Assembly: GCF_000711895.1 (NCBI RefSeq)
Contig: NZ_KL543985.1
Location: forward strand, 26,341 to 90,340
Direction of reading: 5' to 3'
Origin: Photorhabdus australis DSM 17609
GTDB taxonomy: Bacteria > Pseudomonadota > Gammaproteobacteria > Enterobacterales > Enterobacteriaceae
Length of the DNA stretch: 64,000 nt
Shown here in pieces: positions 20,841 through 31,070 of this stretch. The position numbers and the translations under genes were made by a program. Below the pieces are notes generated by a model. That model was given only the letters and a program-made list of their open reading frames with translations. It had not been told where the DNA came from and ran no database searches. Positions within the stretch are counted from its first letter, which is position 1, and each line of letters starts with the position of its first letter.

Positions 20841-20864
20841 AAACAGCACCCAAAGGTGCCGTTT
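20841..20864 (-). terminator. ihfB terminator
   Basis: Read on the minus strand, GCACC and GGTGC form a short stem round TTTG, extended by AAAC/GTTT, and followed by TGTTTTTAT. It lies 38 bases after the ihfB stop. Confidence 0.8.
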
Positions 20865-20901
20865 GAAATTAAAAATAAGTAATAACTCGTTATCTTCAAA
20901 C

Positions 20902-21186
20902 TTAATCGTAGATATTTACGCGATCACGCAACTCCTTACCGGGTTTAAAATGAGGAACGTATTTACCTTCTAATTCCACTTTATCACCCGTTTTAGGGTT
21001 ACGACCTACACGCGGAGCACGGTAGTGAAGAGAAAAACTGCCGAATCCGCGCACTTCTATCCGCTCACCATCTGCCAAAGTTTCAGCCATATGATCGAGC
21101 ATTTCTTTCACTGCATCTTCAACGGTTTTGGCCGAAATATGAGATTGCTGGCCAGCAAGCCTTTCAATTAATTCAGACTTGGTCAT
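20902..21186 (-). CDS. ihfB: Integration host factor subunit beta
   Basis: One half of the IHF heterodimer, a DNA-bending nucleoid protein used in replication, recombination and transcription. The 94-residue protein, [16 protein letters not shown], is nearly identical to E. coli IhfB. It includes the beta-arm segment [21 protein letters not shown], whose proline intercalates in DNA. It follows rpsA by about 65 bases on the same strand, as in E. coli, where it is read both from the rpsA promoters and its own. Confidence 0.99.
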   Translation of the reverse strand: MTKSELIERLAGQQSHISAKTVEDAVKEMLDHMAETLADGERIEVRGFGSFSLHYRAPRVGRNPKTGDKVELEGKYVPHFKPGKELRDRVNIYD

Positions 21187-21250
21187 TAGTACCTCCCTAA
21201 ACTACCGTTTGGATAACACACTAATGTGTTATCCATCGTTATAACTTAAA

Positions 21251-22924
21251 TTATTCGCCTTTAGCTGCTTTGAAAGCTTCAGCCATTGCATTGTTAGCAA
21301 AGTTTGCGTCTTCTTGTTTGTTCACAGAAGCGATAGCGTCTTTTTCATCAGCTTCGTCTTTAGCGCGAACAGACAGGTTGATTACGCGGTTTTTGCGATC
21401 AACACCAGTATATTTAGCTTCAACTGCATCGCCAACGTTCAAAACCAGAGTTGCATCTTCAACACGGTCACGAGAAGCTTCTGATGCACGCAGGTAACCC
21501 TCAACGCCATCAGCCAATTCTACTGTAGCACCTTTAGCATCAACTGCAGTGACTTTACCAGCAACAATAGTACCTTTCTTGTTCACAGACAGGTAGTTAT
21601 TGAATGGATCTTCCGCCAGTTGTTTGATGCCCAGAGAGATACGCTCACGCTCTGCATCAACTTGCAGAACAACAGCGGCAATTTCGTCGCCTTTTTTGTA
21701 TTCACGAACTGCTTCTTCACCGGTAACGTTCCAGGAGATATCAGACAAGTGAACCAAGCCGTCGATGCCGCCATCCAGACCGATAAAGATACCGAAGTCA
21801 GTGATTGACTTGATTTTGCCTTCAACACGGTCATTTTTGTTGTGAGTTTCAGCAAACAGCTGCCATGGGTTAGCTTTACACTGTTTCAGACCGAGGGAAA
21901 TACGGCGACGTTCTTCGTCGATATCCAGAACCATAACTTCCACAACGTCACCAACGTTAACTACTTTGGATGGGTGGATGTTTTTGTTGGTCCAATCCAT
22001 TTCTGAAACGTGTACCAGACCTTCAACGCCTTCTTCGATTTCCACGAAACAGCCGTAATCAGTCAGGTTAGTTACGCGACCAGTCAGTTTAGTACCTTCT
22101 GGATAACGCTTAGCGATAGCTACCCAAGGATCTTCGCCCAGTTGTTTCAGGCCCAGAGATACACGGGTACGCTCACGGTCGAATTTCAGTACTTTAACTG
22201 TGATTTCATCGCCCACATTGACGATTTCACTTGGGTGTTTAACACGTTTCCAAGCCATATCAGTAATGTGCAGCAAGCCATCAACGCCGCCCAGATCAAC
22301 GAATGCACCGTAGTCAGTCAGGTTCTTAACGATACCTTTAACTTCCATACCTTCTTGCAGGTTTTCCAACAGTTGATCACGTTCTGCACTGTTTTCAGAT
22401 TCGATAACAGCACGACGAGAAACAACTACGTTGTTGCGTTTCTGATCCAGCTTGATGACTTTAAACTCAAGCTCTTTGCCTTCCAGGTGAGTAGTATCAC
22501 GAACTGGACGAACATCAACCAGAGAACCGGGCAGGAATGCACGGATACCGTTCAGTTCGACAGTAAAACCGCCTTTCACTTTGCCATTGATGATGCCCAT
22601 AACTGTTTCTGCATCTTCGTAAGCTTTTTCCAGCATCAGCCATGCTTCATGGCGTTTTGCTTTCTCACGGGACAGTACAGTTTCACCAAAGCCATCTTCC
22701 ACAGCATCCAGTGCAACATCAATTTCATCACCAACCTGGATTTCCAGCTCACCCTGAACATTTTTAAACTGTTCTACAGGAATAGCAGATTCTGATTTCA
22801 GACCTGCGTCAACCAGTACAACGTCTTTATCGATAGCAACAACTACGCCACGAACAATAGCGCCCGGACGAGTTTCGATAGATTGCAGGGATTCTTCAAA
22901 GAGTTGAGCAAAAGATTCTGTCAT
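21251..22924 (-). CDS. rpsA: 30S ribosomal protein S1
   Basis: S1 binds mRNA upstream of start codons and unfolds it for initiation. The 557-residue protein starts [15 protein letters not shown] 12-residue in-frame extension to 22960 is unconserved, so I start at 22924. Six S1 (OB-fold) repeats follow one another from about residue 20 to 520, for example [40 protein letters not shown] and [12 protein letters not shown]. The first two bind the ribosome and the rest RNA. The roughly 170-base leader up to cmk is expected to carry the folded autoregulated initiation site known in gammaproteobacteria. Confidence 0.99.
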   Translation of the reverse strand: MTESFAQLFEESLQSIETRPGAIVRGVVVAIDKDVVLVDAGLKSESAIPVEQFKNVQGELEIQVGDEIDVALDAVEDGFGETVLSREKAKRHEAWLMLEKAYEDAETVMGIINGKVKGGFTVELNGIRAFLPGSLVDVRPVRDTTHLEGKELEFKVIKLDQKRNNVVVSRRAVIESENSAERDQLLENLQEGMEVKGIVKNLTDYGAFVDLGGVDGLLHITDMAWKRVKHPSEIVNVGDEITVKVLKFDRERTRVSLGLKQLGEDPWVAIAKRYPEGTKLTGRVTNLTDYGCFVEIEEGVEGLVHVSEMDWTNKNIHPSKVVNVGDVVEVMVLDIDEERRRISLGLKQCKANPWQLFAETHNKNDRVEGKIKSITDFGIFIGLDGGIDGLVHLSDISWNVTGEEAVREYKKGDEIAAVVLQVDAERERISLGIKQLAEDPFNNYLSVNKKGTIVAGKVTAVDAKGATVELADGVEGYLRASEASRDRVEDATLVLNVGDAVEAKYTGVDRKNRVINLSVRAKDEADEKDAIASVNKQEDANFANNAMAEAFKAAKGE

Positions 22925-23097
22925 GTTAATGGTCTTCAAGAGTTTTAATTTAACGTCCATTTAGCCTCCAGCCGAATGGGGTTGTTTTACATGCCTTGCC
23001 ACAATTCCCTGTTACAAGGTTGCCCGGTATGTAGAAAAATTTTATTCACCCACATACCTAATTTTTAGTACATCACCATCAATTATAAGCTAAAAAC

Positions 23098-23790
23098 TTA
23101 AAATCGCTCAGGTAATAAAAGAATTTTTTTCGCATAATTTAGCGCTTTATCGATAACTTCTTCGATAGACATACTGGTTGAATCCAGTATTAAAGCATCT
23201 CCAGCGGGCGCTAATGGCGCAACTGCCCGATTACGGTCACGATAATCACGCTCCTGTATCTCGGACAAAAGACATTCAAAGTTAACACTAAAGCCTTTTT
23301 CCTGCAACTGTAGCATACGTCTGCGCGCGCGCTCTTCTGCACTGGCATCAAGAAATATTTTTACTGGCGCATCAGAAAACACAACCGTTCCCATATCACG
23401 ACCATCAGCAATTAAACCCGGAGCGACCCGAAAAGCACGCTGACGCCGTAATAATGCTTCACGAACCCGTGGGAAAGCGGCCGCCTGCGAGGCAGTATTT
23501 CCTACTGTTTCAGTACGGATTTCATTACTGACATCTTCGCCTTCGAGTATCACACTGAGTTTCCCTTTTTCCGGGACAAAGCGTACATCAAGATTAGCAG
23601 CCAGAGGAACTAATGCATCTTCGGACCGAATATCCACCTGATGATGAATCGCTGCCAGTGCCAATACCCGATAAATCGCACCAGAATCAAGTAATTGCCA
23701 ACCTAAAGCTTCTGCCAATGCTTGACATAGAGTTCCTTTACCGGCACCACTTGGCCCATCAACAGTTATTACTGGGGCTATCGCCACCAT
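23098..23790 (-). CDS. cmk: Cytidylate kinase
   Basis: Phosphorylates CMP and dCMP with ATP. The 230-residue protein has the P-loop [10 protein letters not shown] at residues 12-21, [14 protein letters not shown], and the [22 protein letters not shown] segment, where R and D bind the CMP moiety. It is followed by rpsA on the same strand, as in most proteobacteria. About 180 bases separate it from aroA, without a recognisable ycaL gene. Confidence 0.99.
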   Translation of the reverse strand: MVAIAPVITVDGPSGAGKGTLCQALAEALGWQLLDSGAIYRVLALAAIHHQVDIRSEDALVPLAANLDVRFVPEKGKLSVILEGEDVSNEIRTETVGNTASQAAAFPRVREALLRRQRAFRVAPGLIADGRDMGTVVFSDAPVKIFLDASAEERARRRMLQLQEKGFSVNFECLLSEIQERDYRDRNRAVAPLAPAGDALILDSTSMSIEEVIDKALNYAKKILLLPERF

Positions 23791-23970
23791 TATTATTCTC
23801 CTTTAGCATGGCAAATTCACTCTTCACCAAATGCTGAATCTTACTCAATAAAACAATCAATATCTGTAGCTCATTATACGCACTCAGAGGGTGATCGGAA
23901 TAAGCACGTTCTTCATGAAATAGGCTTCGATCAAAGAAATGCACTTTAATTGAGCGATAATCCTCGCCAA

Positions 23971-25257
23971 TTATGGTTTCTGCTGGCTCAATTTTTCCAG
24001 TTGATTGAAATAATCTGGGAAAGTTTTTGCTGTACAACCCGGATCGAGAATAGTAACCAGCGTATCAGACAGCGCTACCAGTGAAAAACACATTGCCATC
24101 CTGTGATCGTTATAAGTGCCAATTTCAGCCGGTAATATTCTTTGTGGCGGTGTGATTCGGATGTAATCTTGCCCTTCTTCTACCCCAGCTCCGACTTTAC
24201 GCAATTCAGTTGCCATTGCATAAAGTCGGTCGGTCTCTTTTACCCGCCAATTGTATATATTACGAATAACGGTCTCTCCCTGCGCAAATAATGCCGTCGT
24301 TGCAATTGTCATCGCCGCATCGGGGATCTCATTCATATCCATATCAATGCCAGTCAATGTGCCACGTTCACATTCAACGAAATCATCACCCCAACGAATT
24401 TTCGCGCCCATTTTTTCCAGTACATTGGCAAATTTGGTATCCCCCTGAAGGCTATTTTTACCAATCCCGGTCACGCGCACAGTACCGCCTTTAATTGCCG
24501 CTGCTGCCAGAAAATAAGAAGCAGAAGAGGCATCACCTTCAACCAGATAATGACCCGGAGAAAGGTATTTTTGCTGACCTTTAATATGGAAAACCCGGTA
24601 TTGATCATTCTCAACAGCAATACCGAAACTTTTCATCAATGCCAGAGTGATATCAATATAAGGCTTAGAAACCAATTCACCCTGAATATGAATCTCGCAA
24701 TCATTTTCCGCCAATGGTGCAGTCATCAGTAATGCGGTAAGAAACTGGCTGGAAACACAACCATCTACAGTGACTTTACCGCCGATAAAACCGCCTTTAA
24801 TGTGTAACGGTGGATAATTTTCTTGTTCCAGATAATCAATTTCCGCTCCGCCCTGGCGCAAAGCATCTACAAGATGCCCAATCGGACGCTCTTTCATCCG
24901 AGGTTCACCAGTAAGAATGATGTTATTTTTACCAAGGCATAATGCGGCAGCCAGTGGACGCATTGCCGTCCCAGCGTTACCAAGAAACAGCTCTACCGGC
25001 CCTTTACCGGTAATCAATCCACCCATACCGTCAACTTCACAGCGAGTACGATCATCAGACAAACGATAACTAACACCAAGTTCAGTCAATGCATTAAGCA
25101 TATGGCGGATATCATCACTATCCAGCAAGTTAGTCAGACAGGTTGTACCTTCGGCAAAAGCCGCCAGTAATAATGCGCGGTTGGAAACACTTTTTGACCC
25201 TGGCAGGTTAATGGTTCCATTAATGTAGGAAATAGGTTGTAGCGTCAGGGATTGCAT
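23971..25257 (-). CDS. aroA: 3-phosphoshikimate 1-carboxyvinyltransferase (EPSP synthase)
   Basis: Joins phosphoenolpyruvate to shikimate-3-phosphate in the common aromatic pathway. The 428-residue protein begins [20 protein letters not shown] at the ATG at 25257. TTG codons three positions upstream are possible but not needed. Signature segments are [34 protein letters not shown] (the class I, glyphosate-sensitive form), and [19 protein letters not shown]. It is second in the serC-aroA pair, separated by a hairpin. Confidence 0.98.
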   Translation of the reverse strand: MQSLTLQPISYINGTINLPGSKSVSNRALLLAAFAEGTTCLTNLLDSDDIRHMLNALTELGVSYRLSDDRTRCEVDGMGGLITGKGPVELFLGNAGTAMRPLAAALCLGKNNIILTGEPRMKERPIGHLVDALRQGGAEIDYLEQENYPPLHIKGGFIGGKVTVDGCVSSQFLTALLMTAPLAENDCEIHIQGELVSKPYIDITLALMKSFGIAVENDQYRVFHIKGQQKYLSPGHYLVEGDASSASYFLAAAAIKGGTVRVTGIGKNSLQGDTKFANVLEKMGAKIRWGDDFVECERGTLTGIDMDMNEIPDAAMTIATTALFAQGETVIRNIYNWRVKETDRLYAMATELRKVGAGVEEGQDYIRITPPQRILPAEIGTYNDHRMAMCFSLVALSDTLVTILDPGCTAKTFPDYFNQLEKLSQQKP

Positions 25258-25349
25258 AAACAACAAGATCTCCGGTTGTTAATTAAATTTGTTCTAATTA
25301 TAAGTGAGTCAATTTTGCGTTTGAGGAAATATTCGCTGGCACTGAATAT

Positions 25350-25369
25350 CCGGGAACACATGTTCCCGG
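25350..25369. terminator. Perfect hairpin between serC and aroA
   Basis: CCGGGAACA-CA-TGTTCCCGG. No run of T follows on the minus strand, so it is more likely an attenuating or processing hairpin in the serC-aroA mRNA than a full terminator. Confidence 0.55.
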
Positions 25370-25383
25370 TTAAAGCTTAAAAA

Positions 25384-26472
25384 TCAACCATTACGGCGTT
25401 CAAAATCAGTCATAAAATCGACCAAAGCCCGAACACCTTCTATCGGCATTGCATTATAAATAGAAGCACGCATACCACCGGAAATACGGTGTCCTTTCAG
25501 TGCCTGCAATCCTTGTGCTTCCGCTTCTGTCAGGAACTTGCTATCTAATGAAGCATCTGCCATTTGGAACGGTACATTCATCAGAGAACGATTCTCAGGG
25601 GCAATCTGGTTACGATAGAAATCACTGTTATCAATGGCATTATAAAGCAGTTCAGCTTTAGCCTGATTACGTTTTGCCATCTCTTGTAATCCACCCTGCT
25701 CTTTCAGCCACTTAAAAACCAGACCAGAGAGATACCAGGCAAAAGTTGGCGGCGTGTTGAACATAGAGTCATTCTCTGCCAGAACAGCATAATCAAGAAT
25801 AGACGGAGTTTCTTGACGGGCTTTACCTAATAGATCTTCACGAATAATAACCAGAGTAAGACCCGCAGGACCAATATTTTTCTGCGCTCCCGCATAAATC
25901 ATACCGTAACGGCTGACATCCAGTGGTTTAGAAAGTATTGAGGAAGAGTAATCAGCAATAACAACTTTGTTGTCATCAAAATCCGGTTCTTGATGAATTT
26001 CTATCCCATCGATGGTCTCATTTGGGCAATAATGAACATAGGCTGCATCATTACTCAATACCCATTCGTTCATTGGCTTAATACTTTTCAAGCCATTAAT
26101 TTCAGTTTTAATATTAATCACATTCGGCGTGCAGTATTTTTTTGCTTCTTTGACGGCACATGCAGCCCAATAGCCACCATCAATATAATCAGCTTTAACC
26201 TTGTCCCCCAACAAATTCATTGGGATAGCGGCAAATTGCCCACGAGCGCCACCATGGCAGAATAATACTTTATAGTTTTCAGGCACTGACAATAAATTTC
26301 GCAGATCATTTTCTGCTTCTTTTGCCACCGCAATAAATTCCTTCCCGCGGTGACTAATCTCCATAATCGAAGTCCCAATACCATGCCAGTTGCACAGTTC
26401 CTGTTCTGCTCTACGCAACACTTCAACCGGCAACATAGCAGGACCCGAACTGAAATTATATACCTGATTCAT
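25384..26472 (-). CDS. serC: Phosphoserine aminotransferase
   Basis: PLP enzyme of serine synthesis (3-phosphohydroxypyruvate to phosphoserine), also used in pyridoxine synthesis. It has 362 residues, the same as E. coli. [19 protein letters not shown] starts it, ISHRGKEF and [18 protein letters not shown] bind substrate and PLP, and [13 protein letters not shown] contains the PLP lysine. It precedes aroA in the same orientation. This pair is an old enteric mixed-function operon serving serine, pyridoxine and chorismate. Confidence 0.99.
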   Translation of the reverse strand: MNQVYNFSSGPAMLPVEVLRRAEQELCNWHGIGTSIMEISHRGKEFIAVAKEAENDLRNLLSVPENYKVLFCHGGARGQFAAIPMNLLGDKVKADYIDGGYWAACAVKEAKKYCTPNVINIKTEINGLKSIKPMNEWVLSNDAAYVHYCPNETIDGIEIHQEPDFDDNKVVIADYSSSILSKPLDVSRYGMIYAGAQKNIGPAGLTLVIIREDLLGKARQETPSILDYAVLAENDSMFNTPPTFAWYLSGLVFKWLKEQGGLQEMAKRNQAKAELLYNAIDNSDFYRNQIAPENRSLMNVPFQMADASLDSKFLTEAEAQGLQALKGHRISGGMRASIYNAMPIEGVRALVDFMTDFERRNG

Positions 26473-26638
26473 TTACCTCACCTTATCTGACGAAATAACA
26501 ATGATTGATAACAATTAAGAATCTGATATATCGGTTGTATCATTCCCATTTCATTGCTGCAATGGTTAATCAAGCGTTGAACAAAACTATCACGAAAATA
26601 ACCAATAAACTTGGTTCATACAGCAACAAGTGGACTTC

Positions 26639-26897
26639 TTATTTTTTTCTCTTTTTATTTACAGTCATCAGCGGCAAGAATAATGTGAATGGCAAATCAG
26701 ATAAGGCAAGAAAACCGTGATACTGGTAAAATTGCGCTGCATTATCGTCTTTTGCATCAACAAGCAGCGCATAAGACGCAATTTCCGAACGAATAGTCCT
26801 CTCAAGCACATCAGCTAACAATGCACCGCCAGGTCCCTGATTATTGCTCAGGGCGCACTGAATACGCCCTTTTGCTATCTTTAAATCAGGAATTAAT
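26639..26897 (-). pseudogene. C-terminal remnant of a TacT-type GNAT acetyltransferase toxin
   Basis: In one minus-strand frame, about 80 residues read RIQCALSNNQGPGGALLADV and then YALLVDAKDDNAAQFYQYHG, with the end LPFTLFLPL. This is the C-terminal half of GNAT toxins of the TacT/DUF1778 type, including the acetyl-CoA loop (here GPGGALL) and the AxxFYxxxGF helix. The N-terminal half and the ribbon-helix-helix antitoxin that normally precedes it are absent. The frame runs into the 3' end of ansB without a start. A fragment left after the ansB junction formed. Confidence 0.8.
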
Positions 26898-27936
26898 ATT
26901 TAACAAACATCTCGTGAATTTTTGCTGGATCATGAGTTTCAGTCAGCGCTAATTGTAAAAGCACTCTGGCTTTCTGCGGATTCAAACGTTCAGATGCCAC
27001 AAAACCATATTTGCTATCATCCACTTCCGCATTCTGAGTCACATAACCTACTGGTACACGACTTGCTCTCACAACTACAACACCATCTTTAGCTGCCTGA
27101 GCCAAAGTATCGAAAATCGTTTTGTACATATTACCGTTGCCAACCCCTGCGCTGATGATCCCTTGATAACCCTCTTTCAATAGCGCTTTCGCTGGCAGAT
27201 CAGAGGCGTTAGCATAGTTATAAACGATGCCGACTTTTGGCAGTTTATCCAGTTTACTGACATCAAAAATAGCCTTGTCCGCTCTCGGCTTAGCATCAGC
27301 GTAATAATTGACTTTACCGTTATGAATAAAACCTTCAGCACCAGCATTAATTGGCTGGAATGCCTGAACTTCAGTAGTGCTCATTTTCACCACGGTACGC
27401 CCACTGATAACCGCATCATTCATTGCCATCAACACACCACGTTTGGCCGATGCTTTGTCCCCTGCTACCACTACCGCGTTATACAGATTTAATGGGCCAT
27501 CAGCACCCATCGCTGTCGATGGGCGCATAGCCCCAACCATGACTATCGGTTTCTGACACTGAGTCGTCAGATCGAGGAAGTAAGCGGTTTCTTCCATCGT
27601 GTCTGTGCCGTGTGTGATAACAAAACCATCGGTCTTGTCACAATCAGCATTGATTTTTTTCGCCAGAGTCAGCCACACCTGATCATTCATATCTTGTGAA
27701 CCGATGCTTACCACCTGCTCACCTTTCAGGTTAGCGATTTCTTTGATCTCAGGAACAGCGTTGACTAATACATCAATACCTACTTTTCCCGCAACATAGT
27801 TGGATTCAGTTGCAGATTCCCCCCCACCTGCAATCGTTCCTCCGGTTGCCAAAAGCGTAATATTTGGCAAAGCAATAGCAGAACTACTAATTAATGCCAA
27901 TAAACTGGCTAATGCTGTGTGTTTCATCTTTTTCAT
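26893..27936 (-). CDS. ansB: L-asparaginase II, periplasmic
   Basis: Hydrolyses asparagine to aspartate and ammonia in the periplasm; aspartate can feed anaerobic fumarate respiration. It has 347 residues. A signal peptide of about 22 residues (KKMKHTALASLLALISSSAIA) is followed by the mature start LPNITLLATGGTIAGGGE. The catalytic threonines lie in LLATGGTIAGGG and THGTDTMEETAYF, with the K in AMRPSTAMGADGP nearby. E. coli ansB is at another locus and is FNR- and CRP-controlled. Here it lies between serC and ycaO next to anaerobic genes. The ansB-ycaO gap has a half CRP-like TGTGAT at about 28005, which is weak evidence. Confidence 0.97.
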   Translation of the reverse strand: MKKMKHTALASLLALISSSAIALPNITLLATGGTIAGGGESATESNYVAGKVGIDVLVNAVPEIKEIANLKGEQVVSIGSQDMNDQVWLTLAKKINADCDKTDGFVITHGTDTMEETAYFLDLTTQCQKPIVMVGAMRPSTAMGADGPLNLYNAVVVAGDKASAKRGVLMAMNDAVISGRTVVKMSTTEVQAFQPINAGAEGFIHNGKVNYYADAKPRADKAIFDVSKLDKLPKVGIVYNYANASDLPAKALLKEGYQGIISAGVGNGNMYKTIFDTLAQAAKDGVVVVRASRVPVGYVTQNAEVDDSKYGFVASERLNPQKARVLLQLALTETHDPAKIHEMFVKY

Positions 27937-28074
27937 GCTTCTTCCTTAATAAAAAATATCCTGCCAAATTATGGATCATGATAACAATAAATCTGTGATA
28001 CATACCAGACTTTAGCTACCGAAAAAAAACTCGTATGATGGGCGCCCCGTAACGAGCATTCATAAGTGAATACC

Positions 28075-29838
28075 ATGACGCAAACCTTTATTCCCGGCAA
28101 AGATGCCGCACTGGAAGACTCAATCAATAGCTTTCAGCAAAAACTGCAACATCTTGGTTTTAATATCGAAGAAGCCTCTTGGCTGAATCCGGTTCCTAAT
28201 GTCTGGTCAGTGCATATCCGCGACCGCGATTGCCCTTTATGTTTTACCAACGGTAAAGGGGCAAGTAAAAAGGCCGCTTTAGCTTCTGCTTTAGGGGAAT
28301 ATTTTGAACGTTTGTCAACCAACTATTTTTTCGCTGATTTCTATTTAGGACACGCCATCGCTAACAGTGATTTTGTCCACTATCCCAATGAAAAATGGTT
28401 TGCTTTACCCGAAGATGATTCGCTGCCAGCAGAGATTCTGGATGCCCGGTTACGTAAATTTTACGATCCCGAAAATGATTTATGCGCAAGTCAATTGGTC
28501 GATTTGCAATCAGGTAATGAAGAACGTGGTATCTGTTCACTGCCATTTACCCGTCAGTCTGATCATCATACCGTCTACATTCCCATGAATATTATTGGCA
28601 ATCTTTATGTTTCTAATGGTATGTCAGCAGGTAACACAGTTAATGAAGCCAGAGTTCAAGGGTTATCCGAAGTTTTTGAGCGCTATGTCAAAAACCGGAT
28701 TATTGCAGAAGGCATCAGCCTGCCAGAAATACCACAAGAAGTCATGAATCGTTATCCGGGTGTTGTTGCAGCGGTCAACACATTACAGGATGAAGGTTTT
28801 CCGCTCTATTGTTATGACGCCTCTCTGGGTGGGCAATTCCCGGTGATTTGCGTAGTTCTGTTTAATCCCAATAACGGAACTTGCTTCGCCTCATTTGGTG
28901 CTCACCCTGATTTTGGCGTAGCACTGGAACGTACTGTTACCGAGCTGTTGCAAGGTCGCAGTCTGAAAGATTTGGATGTATTCAATGCGCCGACTTTTGA
29001 TGATGAAGAAGTTGCAGAGCATACCAATCTGGAAACGCATTTTATTGATTCGAGTGGTTTGATCAGTTGGGATTTATTCAAACAAGACGCTGATTATGAG
29101 TTTGCTGACTGGAGTTTCAGCGGCACGACAGAAGAAGAGTTTGCTACCTTAATGGCTATCTTCAACCAATTGGATGCTGAAGTTTATATTGCTGATTACG
29201 AACACCTCGGTGTTTATGCCTGCCGTATTCTGGTTCCGGGTATGTCCGATATTTATCCAGTGGAAGATTTACATATCGCCAATAACACGATGGGGACCCA
29301 TCTGCGGGAAGCTTTATTAGCGCTACCAGATAGTCAATGGCAGCCTGAAGAATATCTGGCACTGCTTGAGCGATTAGATGAAGAAGGTCTGGATGATTTC
29401 ACCCGTGTTCGTGAACTGCTTGGCATTGCGGTTGGTAAAGATAATGGCTGGAGCAATTTACGTATTGGTGAACTGAAATCCATGTTGGCATTAGCGGGCG
29501 GTGATCTGGAACAAGCGCTGATTTGGGTAGAATGGACTCAGGATTTTAACGCCTCCGTCTTCACAACCGAACGAGCTAATTATTATCGCTGTATGCAAAC
29601 ACTGCTTTTACTGACTCAAGAAGCAGACAAAGAGCCTGCACAATATTACCCGGCATTCGTAAAAATGTACGGACAGGAAACTATTGAAGCAGCTTCAGCA
29701 GCTATTTCTGGTGAAAATTGTTTTTACGGCTTGTGGTCAGTCGATGCAGATTTAAAATCACTCTCCGCTCATCAGGCTTTATTAGCCGCTTATGAGAAAT
29801 TGCAAAAAGCAAAACGTAATTTCTGGAACGCAAAATAA
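28075..29838 (+). CDS. ycaO: Ribosomal S12 methylthiotransferase accessory protein YcaO
   Basis: Founding member of the YcaO ATP-dependent cyclodehydratase family. In E. coli it assists RimO-dependent beta-methylthiolation of ribosomal protein S12; relatives make azolines in peptide natural products. The 587-residue protein starts MTQTFIPGKDAALEDSINSF, as in E. coli; a GTG nine bases earlier is in frame but not conserved. The ATP-binding region includes GKGASKKAALASALGEYFER and NEARVQGLSEVFERYVKNR. The C-terminal TPR-like part is complete. No precursor peptide or partner protein is nearby, so a housekeeping role is likely. Confidence 0.97.
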   Translation: MTQTFIPGKDAALEDSINSFQQKLQHLGFNIEEASWLNPVPNVWSVHIRDRDCPLCFTNGKGASKKAALASALGEYFERLSTNYFFADFYLGHAIANSDFVHYPNEKWFALPEDDSLPAEILDARLRKFYDPENDLCASQLVDLQSGNEERGICSLPFTRQSDHHTVYIPMNIIGNLYVSNGMSAGNTVNEARVQGLSEVFERYVKNRIIAEGISLPEIPQEVMNRYPGVVAAVNTLQDEGFPLYCYDASLGGQFPVICVVLFNPNNGTCFASFGAHPDFGVALERTVTELLQGRSLKDLDVFNAPTFDDEEVAEHTNLETHFIDSSGLISWDLFKQDADYEFADWSFSGTTEEEFATLMAIFNQLDAEVYIADYEHLGVYACRILVPGMSDIYPVEDLHIANNTMGTHLREALLALPDSQWQPEEYLALLERLDEEGLDDFTRVRELLGIAVGKDNGWSNLRIGELKSMLALAGGDLEQALIWVEWTQDFNASVFTTERANYYRCMQTLLLLTQEADKEPAQYYPAFVKMYGQETIEAASAAISGENCFYGLWSVDADLKSLSAHQALLAAYEKLQKAKRNFWNAK

Positions 29839-29868
29839 AATTGTAGAAAAGACAATTTATCATTAAAG

Positions 29869-29937
29869 GTAAAATTCAGGTTAAATTCCCATTTATTTAT
29901 AACAACAAATAAATAACAATTTAACCTGTAATTTTAC
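29869..29937. repeat. Long near-perfect hairpin after ycaO
   Basis: GTAAAATT-CAGGTTAAATT, then ATTTATTT, an eight-base loop, AAATAAAT, and AATTTAACCTG-TAATTTTAC. About 27 base pairs with one bulge and one three-base internal loop. No T run follows, so it is a processing or termination-aiding hairpin, or a small palindromic repeat of unknown family. Confidence 0.75.
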
Positions 29938-30072
29938 TTATCAAACTTGCTATCCGTGGTCAAATAAAAAAATACAATAATTTTTAAAATTTTTTTATTT
30001 TATAAAAATCAATAAATTAACGATAATTTTAACCATTTCACTCCCTAAAACCACGTTTACTTTCTGAGAATC

Positions 30073-30086
30073 ATGATCTATATCAA
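30073..30086. promoter_or_regulatory. Probable FNR binding site upstream of focA
   Basis: ATGAT-CTAT-ATCAA matches the FNR consensus TTGAT-N4-ATCAA at nine of ten defined bases. It lies about 70 bases before the focA start. E. coli focA-pfl is FNR- and ArcA-activated, so position and match agree. Confidence 0.65.
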
Positions 30087-30155
30087 ATTTACACCACTAA
30101 GCCTTTGTTACTATCGTTACGTACCATGACTAATTAATCATAAAGAGAAGTTAGT

Positions 30156-31013
30156 ATGAAAGCTGACACCCCTTTTAATTTATTATCGCCTGCAGTGATA
30201 GCAAAATTTGCTGATGATGCTGGTGTTTATAAAACCACTAAACATCCTGCAACCACCTATATATCAGCAATAACCGCCGGCTTTTTTATTTCTATTGCCT
30301 TTGTTTTTTACATCACCGCGACCACAGGCACTGAATCTGTCCCTTATGGCTTAGCTAAATTAGTCGGCGGAATCTGTTTCTCACTTGGATTAATGTTAGT
30401 TGTGGTTTGTGGCGCAGATCTATTTACTTCCACTGTGCTGACGATTATTTCTAAAGCTACCGGGCGTATAACCTGGCGTCAGATGTTTAAAAACTGGCTT
30501 AACGTTTATTTCGGTAATTTAATTGGCGCATTATTTTTCGTCACTATTATTTGGTTTGCTGGTCAATATCGTGTCGCTAATGGATTATGGGGTCTGAACG
30601 TACTGCAAACCGCTGACCATAAAGTGCACCACACTTTTATTGAAGCCGTATTCTTAGGCATGCTTGCCAACTTGATGGTTTGTCTCGCCGTTTGGATGAG
30701 TTATGCCGGACGCAGTTTAATAGACAAAATATTTGCCATGATTTTACCCGTAGGCATGTTCGTTGCCAGCGGTTTTGAGCACAGTATTGCTAACATGTTT
30801 TTAATTCCGCTTGGCATTGTTATTAAGAATTTCGCGCCCACTGAATTCTGGATCAATGTGGGAGCAACACCTGACCAATTCTCTCAGCTCACTGTTTCAC
30901 ACTTCATTATTGACAATTTAATTCCCGTCACCATTGGTAACATTATCGGTGGCGCAGTTTTAGTGGGTTTGACTTACTGGTTAATTTATCTGCGTAGCGA
31001 GCAAAAACATTAA
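30156..31013 (+). CDS. focA: Formate channel FocA
   Basis: Pentameric inner-membrane channel of the formate-nitrite transporter family that moves formate in both directions during mixed-acid fermentation. It has 285 residues, as in E. coli, with six membrane segments. It begins MKADTPFNLLSPAVIAKFAD. Family marks are GADLFTSTVLTIISKATG, the loop that gates the pore, and EHSIANMFLIPLG with the pore histidine. It is followed by pflB after 57 bases, as in E. coli. Confidence 0.98.
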   Translation: MKADTPFNLLSPAVIAKFADDAGVYKTTKHPATTYISAITAGFFISIAFVFYITATTGTESVPYGLAKLVGGICFSLGLMLVVVCGADLFTSTVLTIISKATGRITWRQMFKNWLNVYFGNLIGALFFVTIIWFAGQYRVANGLWGLNVLQTADHKVHHTFIEAVFLGMLANLMVCLAVWMSYAGRSLIDKIFAMILPVGMFVASGFEHSIANMFLIPLGIVIKNFAPTEFWINVGATPDQFSQLTVSHFIIDNLIPVTIGNIIGGAVLVGLTYWLIYLRSEQKH

Positions 31014-31070
31014 TTAGCTCCCTCGCCTGATTTTTCAAAAGTTCGATTATTAAATTAAGGTAGACGTATC

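Larger units (their letters stand above)
29839..30155. other. ycaO-focA intergenic region with long hairpin and FNR-like site
   Basis: About 317 bases without a gene. It contains the palindrome at 29869-29937, a very AT-rich block (29960-30020) and a FNR-type site at 30073-30086. It should hold the main focA-pfl promoters. Confidence 0.6.

Noticed and set aside
20668-20973. Open frame of 101 codons on the plus strand across the ihfB end
   Set aside because: It reads through the antisense of ihfB and its terminator, shows no family features, and starts in AT-rich DNA where chance frames are common.
23759-24037. 92-codon minus-strand frame between cmk and aroA, where E. coli has ycaL
   Set aside because: It overlaps the aroA end in another frame, its product has no recognisable family, and it lacks a good ribosome binding site. 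I could not see a ycaL remnant.
27961-28060. CRP or FNR site in the ansB-ycaO gap
   Set aside because: Only one half site of CRP type (TGTGAT) and a loose palindrome TTATCATGATCCATAA were found; neither meets the consensus well enough to list as a feature.
28075-29838. YcaO as part of a ribosomally made peptide cluster
   Set aside because: The protein matches the housekeeping E. coli YcaO along its whole length and there is no precursor peptide, dehydrogenase or exporter beside it.
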